A stretch of DNA of 64,000 nt from Rhizobacter sp. AJA081-3 (GTDB lineage Bacteria; Pseudomonadota; Gammaproteobacteria; Burkholderiales; Burkholderiaceae_C). The DNA lies in contig NZ_CP059067.1 in the NCBI RefSeq assembly GCF_017795745.1, forward strand, positions 1,798,001-1,862,000, in the 5' to 3' direction. The position numbers were made by a program, and so were the translations under genes. Numbering within the stretch: the stretch's first letter is position 1; the number at the start of each line of letters is the position of its first letter. A model generated the notes under the pieces. That model made no database searches. It was not told the origin of the DNA and saw only the letters and a list, made by a program, of their open reading frames with translations. Positions 59,935 through 64,000 of the stretch are shown one piece after another.

Positions 59935-62204
59935 AGACGAGCCTTCGGGACGCCCGCGAACAGGCGGCGCCCATCGTTCAACTGGCCGAGGTGGCCGAAG
60001 GTGCCGACGCGGCGAACTCATCGTCGGCCCTGCCGGCCGGGGCGGACGCCGACCTGGCGCCGCTGGAGCGTGCCCGGGCCTTTGCCGAGCCGCTGCTCAC
60101 CGGCCGCGTGCTCGACACCGGCGAAGACGCGGCCGGCCATGCCGAGGGCGTGGCGGCCATCCTGCAGGGCATCGGCGCGGCGCCTTCGATGCGCGCCGCG
60201 GCCTACCTCGTCTACGCCGGCGACTACCTGCAGAAGCCCGAGGAGGTGGTCGCCAAGGCCTTCGGCGAGTCCTACGCCGGGCTGGTGAGCCACACGCGGC
60301 GGCTGGTGCAGATCCAGCGCGCCGCGCGCGAGGCGCAGGTCGGCCCCGGGCAACGCGCCGAGCAGACCGAGCGCGTGCGCAAGATGCTGCTCGCCTTCTC
60401 GCGCGACCTGCGCGTGGTGCTGCTGCGCCTGGCCTCACGGCTGCAGACCTTGCGCTGGTTCGCGGCCACCAAGCGGGCATGCCCGCGTGCGCTGGCCGAG
60501 GAGTCGATGCAGGTGTTCGCGCCGCTGGCCAACCGGCTGGGCATCTGGCAGATCAAGTGGGAGATCGAGGACCTGTCCTTCCGCTTCCTCGAACCCGAGG
60601 CGTATCGGCAGGTGGCGCAGTTGCTCGACGAAAAGCGTGTCGAGCGGGAGCAGGGCGTCGAAGCGTTTCGCATCGAACTCGGCGACGAGCTCGCCGTGGC
60701 CGGGCTGAAGGCCGAGGTGCAAGGTCGGCCCAAGCACCTGTACAGCATCTGGAAAAAGATGCGCGGCAAGGGACTGGACTTTGCACGTGTGTTCGACGTT
60801 CGCGCGATGCGCGTCATCGTGGCCGACGTGCCGAGCTGCTACGCCGTGCTCGGCCGCGTGCACGAGCGCTACCAGGTGGTGCCGGGCGAGTTCGATGACT
60901 ACATCGCCAAGCCCAAGCCGAACGGCTACCAGTCGCTGCACACCGTGGTGCTCGACGCCGAAGGGCGCGCGGTGGAAGTACAGATCCGCACGCGTGCGAT
61001 GCACGAGCATGCCGAGCATGGCGTGGCCGCGCACTGGGCCTACAAGGAGGCCGGTGCGAAGGGTTATGCCGGCGTCAGCGCCGGGGGCGACTTCGACGCG
61101 CAGATCGCCGAGGCGCGCAAGGCCGTGCTGCGCCAGTTGCTGGCCTGGGAACGCGACTTCGTCGAGCAAGGCGCGCCTGCGGGTGAGGGCGTCTTCGACG
61201 ACCGCATCTACGTCTTCACACCGCAGGCCGCGGTGGTGGAGTTGCCGGCGGGCGCCACGCCGATCGACTTCGCCTACGTGCTGCACACCGACCTGGGCCA
61301 CCGCTGCCGCGGCGCCAAGGTCGACGGTGCGATGGTGCCGCTGAACACGCCGCTGAAGAGCGGGCAGACCGTCGAGGTCACGGCGCTCAAGGAAGGCGGC
61401 CCCTCGCTCGACTGGCTCAACGGCGAGCTCGGCTTCCTGCAGAGCCCGCGAAGCAAGGCGAAGGTGCGCGCCTGGTTCAATGCGCTGGCGATGCGCGACA
61501 CGATCGCGCGCGGCCGCGAGGCGGTCGAGAAGCTGCTTCAGCGCGAGGGCCGCACGGCGATGAAGCTCGACGACCTGGCGTCGCAGCTGGGCTTCCGCAA
61601 TGCCGATGCGCTTTTCGAGGTGGTCGGCAAGGACGAGTTCTCGTTGCGCAACATCGAGAGCCTGCTGCGCCCGGCCGAGCCGCCGCGCAGCGTGGAAGAG
61701 GAGATCGTCGCCCGCCACGTGCGCGCGCCGGGCCACGCGCCGCAGGGCGGCGTGCTGGTGGTGGGTGTCGAGTCGCTGCTGACCAGCCTGGCGCGCTGCT
61801 GCCGGCCGGCGCCGCCCGACGGCATCGGCGGCTACGTGACGCGCGGCAAGGGTGTCGCGATCCACCGTGCCGATTGCAGCAACTTCCGTCAGATGGCCGC
61901 GCGCTCGCCGGAGCGCGTGATCGCGGTGGCCTGGGGCGAGCCGCGTGGCGACCGGGCGGCCGTCTACCCGGTCGACGTGGTGGTCGAGGCCGGCGATCGC
62001 CAGGGACTTCTGCGCGACATCACCGAGGTCTTCGCCAAGGAGAAGATGAACGTCACCGGTGTGAAGACGCAGACGATCAAGGACGCGCGCGGCGGAACCG
62101 CCTGGATGACCTTCACGGTGGAGCTGGGCGATGCCTCGCGGCTGGCCCACGTGCTGGGGCTGGTGTCGCGCGTGCCGGGCGTACGTGCCGCGCGGCGCAA
62201 GTAG
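59931..62204 (+). CDS. relA: RelA-type (p)ppGpp synthetase with degenerate hydrolase domain
   Basis: The 757-residue RSH protein has an N-terminal hydrolase-like domain in which the HD motif is replaced (MRAAAYLVYAGDYLQ), so it should not hydrolyse ppGpp. The synthetase domain contains NRLGIWQIKWEIEDLSFRFL, FDVRAMRVIV and FDDYIAKPKPNGYQSLHT, with GEFDD in the RelA-type acidic position rather than the basic form of SpoT. A TGS domain (YVFTPQAAVVELPAGATPID), a zinc-finger-like region (ARCCRPAPPDGIGGY) and a C-terminal ACT domain follow. It is therefore the ribosome-associated synthetase. Confidence 0.95.
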   Translation: MKTSLRDAREQAAPIVQLAEVAEGADAANSSSALPAGADADLAPLERARAFAEPLLTGRVLDTGEDAAGHAEGVAAILQGIGAAPSMRAAAYLVYAGDYLQKPEEVVAKAFGESYAGLVSHTRRLVQIQRAAREAQVGPGQRAEQTERVRKMLLAFSRDLRVVLLRLASRLQTLRWFAATKRACPRALAEESMQVFAPLANRLGIWQIKWEIEDLSFRFLEPEAYRQVAQLLDEKRVEREQGVEAFRIELGDELAVAGLKAEVQGRPKHLYSIWKKMRGKGLDFARVFDVRAMRVIVADVPSCYAVLGRVHERYQVVPGEFDDYIAKPKPNGYQSLHTVVLDAEGRAVEVQIRTRAMHEHAEHGVAAHWAYKEAGAKGYAGVSAGGDFDAQIAEARKAVLRQLLAWERDFVEQGAPAGEGVFDDRIYVFTPQAAVVELPAGATPIDFAYVLHTDLGHRCRGAKVDGAMVPLNTPLKSGQTVEVTALKEGGPSLDWLNGELGFLQSPRSKAKVRAWFNALAMRDTIARGREAVEKLLQREGRTAMKLDDLASQLGFRNADALFEVVGKDEFSLRNIESLLRPAEPPRSVEEEIVARHVRAPGHAPQGGVLVVGVESLLTSLARCCRPAPPDGIGGYVTRGKGVAIHRADCSNFRQMAARSPERVIAVAWGEPRGDRAAVYPVDVVVEAGDRQGLLRDITEVFAKEKMNVTGVKTQTIKDARGGTAWMTFTVELGDASRLAHVLGLVSRVPGVRAARRK

Positions 62205-62223
62205 GGAGGCGTGCGGAGCCTGA

Positions 62224-62229
62224 TATACT
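62224..62229 (+). promoter_or_regulatory. -10 of the tRNA-Val gene
   Basis: TATACT at 62224-62229 lies 13 bases upstream of the mature tRNA 5' end and 20 bases after the relA stop. A strong -35 is not visible. Confidence 0.45.
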
Positions 62230-62242
62230 GCGAGGCTTCCGT

Positions 62243-62319
62243 AGGCGCGTAGCTCAGCTGGTTAGAGCACCACCTTGACATGGTGGGGGTCGTTGGTTCG
62301 AGTCCAATCGCGCCTACCA
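62243..62319 (+). tRNA. tRNA-Val (anticodon GAC)
   Basis: The cloverleaf is complete: 7-bp acceptor AGGCGCG with CGCGCCT, D-arm GCTC...GAGC, anticodon arm CCACC-TTGACAT-GGTGG giving anticodon GAC, variable GGGTC, T-arm GTTGG-TTCGAGT-CCAAT, discriminator A and encoded CCA ending at 62319. GAC reads GUC and GUU valine codons. Confidence 0.97.
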
Positions 62320-62456
62320 CGATGCACACCGCACGCATCGTGAGTGCCCCGGAAGCAGGACCGCCCTTCAGGCGGGAAAACCCCTCCGAGGCCGTTTCGG
62401 CCCCCTCACTAGAATCTTTGTGCCCTGCACAACAAGGTTCCTCTGGAGCGCACCAC

Positions 62457-63056
62457 ATGGCCGCAACCCGTCGCAATGCCAAGGCCTCGAGCGAGACGGC
62501 GCAGGCCATGCAGCCCGACGAGGTCGCCCTGCGCGTGCTCAAGAAGTACCCGAACCGGCGCCTGTACGACACGCAGACGAGCAGCTACATCACGCTGACC
62601 GACGTCAAGCAGATGGTGCTGTCGGGCGAGTCGTTCGTCGTGCGCGATGCCAAGAGCGGCGAGGACCTGACGCGCAGCATCCTGCTGCAGATCATCCTGG
62701 AAGAAGAGACCGGCGGCGTGCCGATCTTCTCGACGCAGATGCTGTCGCAGATCATCCGCTTCTACGGCCATGCCATGCAGGGCATGATGGGCTCGTACCT
62801 CGAGAAGAACCTGCAGACCTTCACCGACATCCAGGCGCGCATCGCCGAGCAGTCCAAGGGCCTGTACGACCCGAAGGCGATGAACCCCGAGTTGTGGGCC
62901 CAGTTCCTCCAGGGCCAGGCGCCGGTGGTTCAGGGCCTGATGGGCAACTACCTCGAGCAGTCCAAGAGCATGTTCCTGCAGATGCAGGAGCAGATGGCCA
63001 AGCAGGCCGAGACGCTGTTCCCGGGCATGGCCGGCTTCGTTCCGCCCAAGCGCTGA
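62457..63056 (+). CDS. phaR: Polyhydroxybutyrate synthesis repressor PhaR
   Basis: The 199-residue DNA-binding protein contains [23 protein letters not shown] (PHB/PHA accumulation regulator domain) and [18 protein letters not shown] in the middle, with a Gln/Met-rich C-terminal region ([14 protein letters not shown]). PhaR binds PHB granules and represses phasin genes when PHB is absent. GGAG lies upstream of the ATG at 62457, and a possible -10 (TAGAAT, 62410-62415) precedes it. A hairpin CCGCC/GGCGG between the tRNA and this gene may end the tRNA transcript. Confidence 0.95.
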   Translation: MAATRRNAKASSETAQAMQPDEVALRVLKKYPNRRLYDTQTSSYITLTDVKQMVLSGESFVVRDAKSGEDLTRSILLQIILEEETGGVPIFSTQMLSQIIRFYGHAMQGMMGSYLEKNLQTFTDIQARIAEQSKGLYDPKAMNPELWAQFLQGQAPVVQGLMGNYLEQSKSMFLQMQEQMAKQAETLFPGMAGFVPPKR

Positions 63057-63099
63057 GCTGTTCGAGCGGGCACTTGCGGCATCGGCGAAAATCCGCCGC

Positions 63100-64000
63100 A
63101 TGACCCAAGACACCGTGACACCGCCGGCGGCGGCGCCGAAGATCGGCTTCGTCTCGCTCGGCTGCCCGAAGGCACTGACCGACTCCGAACTCATCCTCAC
63201 GCAGCTGCGCGCGGAAGGCTACGAGACCAGCAAGACCTTCGCCGGCGCCGACCTGGTGATCGTCAACACCTGCGGCTTCATCGACGATGCGGTGAAGGAA
63301 AGCCTCGACACCATCGGCGAGGCCTTGGCCGAGAACGGCAAGGTGATCGTCACCGGCTGCCTGGGCGCCAAGGCGGGCGACACCGGCGGCAACCTGGTGC
63401 GGCAAATGCACCCCAGCGTGCTCGCCGTCACCGGCCCGCACGCCACGCAGGAGGTGATGGACGCGGTGCATTTGCACGTGCCCAAGCCGCATGACCCCTT
63501 CGTCGACCTGGTGCCCGCGCAGGGCATCAAGCTCACGCCGCGGCACTACGCTTATCTCAAGATCAGCGAAGGCTGCAACCACCGCTGCAGTTTCTGCATC
63601 ATCCCGAGCATGCGCGGCGACCTGGTGTCGCGGCCGATCGGCGATGTCCTCTCTGAGGCGCAGCGCCTGTTCGAGTCCGGCGTGAAGGAACTGCTGGTGA
63701 TCAGCCAGGACACCAGCGCCTACGGCGTCGATGTCAAGTACCGCACCGGCTTCTGGGACGGCCAGCCGGTGAAGACGCGCATGACCGAGCTGTGCGAGAA
63801 GCTCGCGCTGCTGGCCGAGCGCCACGGCGCCTGGGTGCGGTTGCACTACGTCTACCCGTACCCGCACGTCGACGAGATCCTGCCGATGATGGCCGGCGGC
63901 CGCATCCTGCCCTACCTCGACGTGCCGTTCCAGCATTCGCACCCCGACGTGCTCAAGCGCATGAAGCGACCGGCCAGCGGCGAGAAGAACCTCGAGCGGC
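63100..64000 (+). CDS. rimO: Ribosomal protein S12 methylthiotransferase RimO (partial)
   Basis: The gene runs off the right edge after 300 codons. It encodes a radical-SAM enzyme that adds a methylthio group to Asp88 of ribosomal protein S12. The N-terminal MTTase domain shows [24 protein letters not shown] and [10 protein letters not shown], each with one Fe-S cysteine. The radical-SAM motif is [15 protein letters not shown], and LYV-type barrel strands ([27 protein letters not shown]) follow. RimO rather than MiaB is supported by [12 protein letters not shown] and [11 protein letters not shown]. The TRAM domain lies outside the window. Confidence 0.95.
   Translation, partial: MTQDTVTPPAAAPKIGFVSLGCPKALTDSELILTQLRAEGYETSKTFAGADLVIVNTCGFIDDAVKESLDTIGEALAENGKVIVTGCLGAKAGDTGGNLVRQMHPSVLAVTGPHATQEVMDAVHLHVPKPHDPFVDLVPAQGIKLTPRHYAYLKISEGCNHRCSFCIIPSMRGDLVSRPIGDVLSEAQRLFESGVKELLVISQDTSAYGVDVKYRTGFWDGQPVKTRMTELCEKLALLAERHGAWVRLHYVYPYPHVDEILPMMAGGRILPYLDVPFQHSHPDVLKRMKRPASGEKNLER

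Overview
The window is a GC-rich, gene-dense chromosomal segment without insertion sequences, prophage or CRISPR. Gene content points to a betaproteobacterium of the order Burkholderiales, most like the Rubrivivax/Leptothrix/Sphaerotilaceae group. The supporting features are the PhaR regulator and 3-hydroxybutyrate dehydrogenase of polyhydroxybutyrate metabolism, a trxA-rho-rpmE2 block, a one-piece pst-pho operon, an AddAB-like helicase-nuclease and long kinase-HDOD proteins. The lineage is inferred from gene content and style, not from a marker comparison.

Layout. 1-2482: tail of ftsH, then folP and glmM. 2484-9782: a phosphate block. A fasciclin lipoprotein diverges from pstS-pstC-pstA-pstB-phoU-phoB-phoR, with PhoB-box-like repeats on both sides of the shared intergenic region. 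9789-13842 (minus): a membrane glycosyltransferase-like protein, four tandem terminator-like hairpins, rpmE2, rho, trxA. 13945-19802: addB-like and addA-like recombination genes. 19940-24269: two adjacent paralogues, a pseudokinase-HDOD protein and an intact kinase-HDOD-GAF protein, which is the least ordinary locus here. 24270-25071: an AT-rich island, a small unknown gene and the 4.5S SRP RNA on the minus strand.

25102-32671: a divergent PurM-family protein, dnaX-ybaB-recR, gloB-mltD divergent from a methyltransferase-rnhA pair. 32739-37021: an RND efflux pair. 37046-41734 (minus): a ComFB-like protein, nadC-nadA, a Roadblock-like protein of unknown function, and an AraC regulator. 41828-46814: an MFS transporter with a ThDP enzyme, an EamA transporter, and an AsnC regulator coupled to an RraA-like gene. 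46819-55074: standalone trpB2, a TonB-domain protein, serB, a DUF4405 membrane protein, mfd, ispD-ispF. 55093-64000: envZ/ompR-type two-component system, a SIMPL protein, bdhA, an alpha/beta hydrolase coupled to relA, tRNA-Val(GAC), phaR and the start of rimO.

Functionally most of the window is housekeeping: folate, cell wall, NAD, isoprenoid, ppGpp, replication and repair, and phosphate homeostasis. The parts that deserve experiments are the kinase/pseudokinase HDOD pair, the Pho-box-like repeats in front of the fasciclin lipoprotein, the Roadblock-like protein, the divergent PurM homologue, and several RNA-level structures: the tandem terminators, the ompR/envZ terminator, and the folded element downstream of bdhA. 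All calls come from reading sequence and translated frames; no database search was run.
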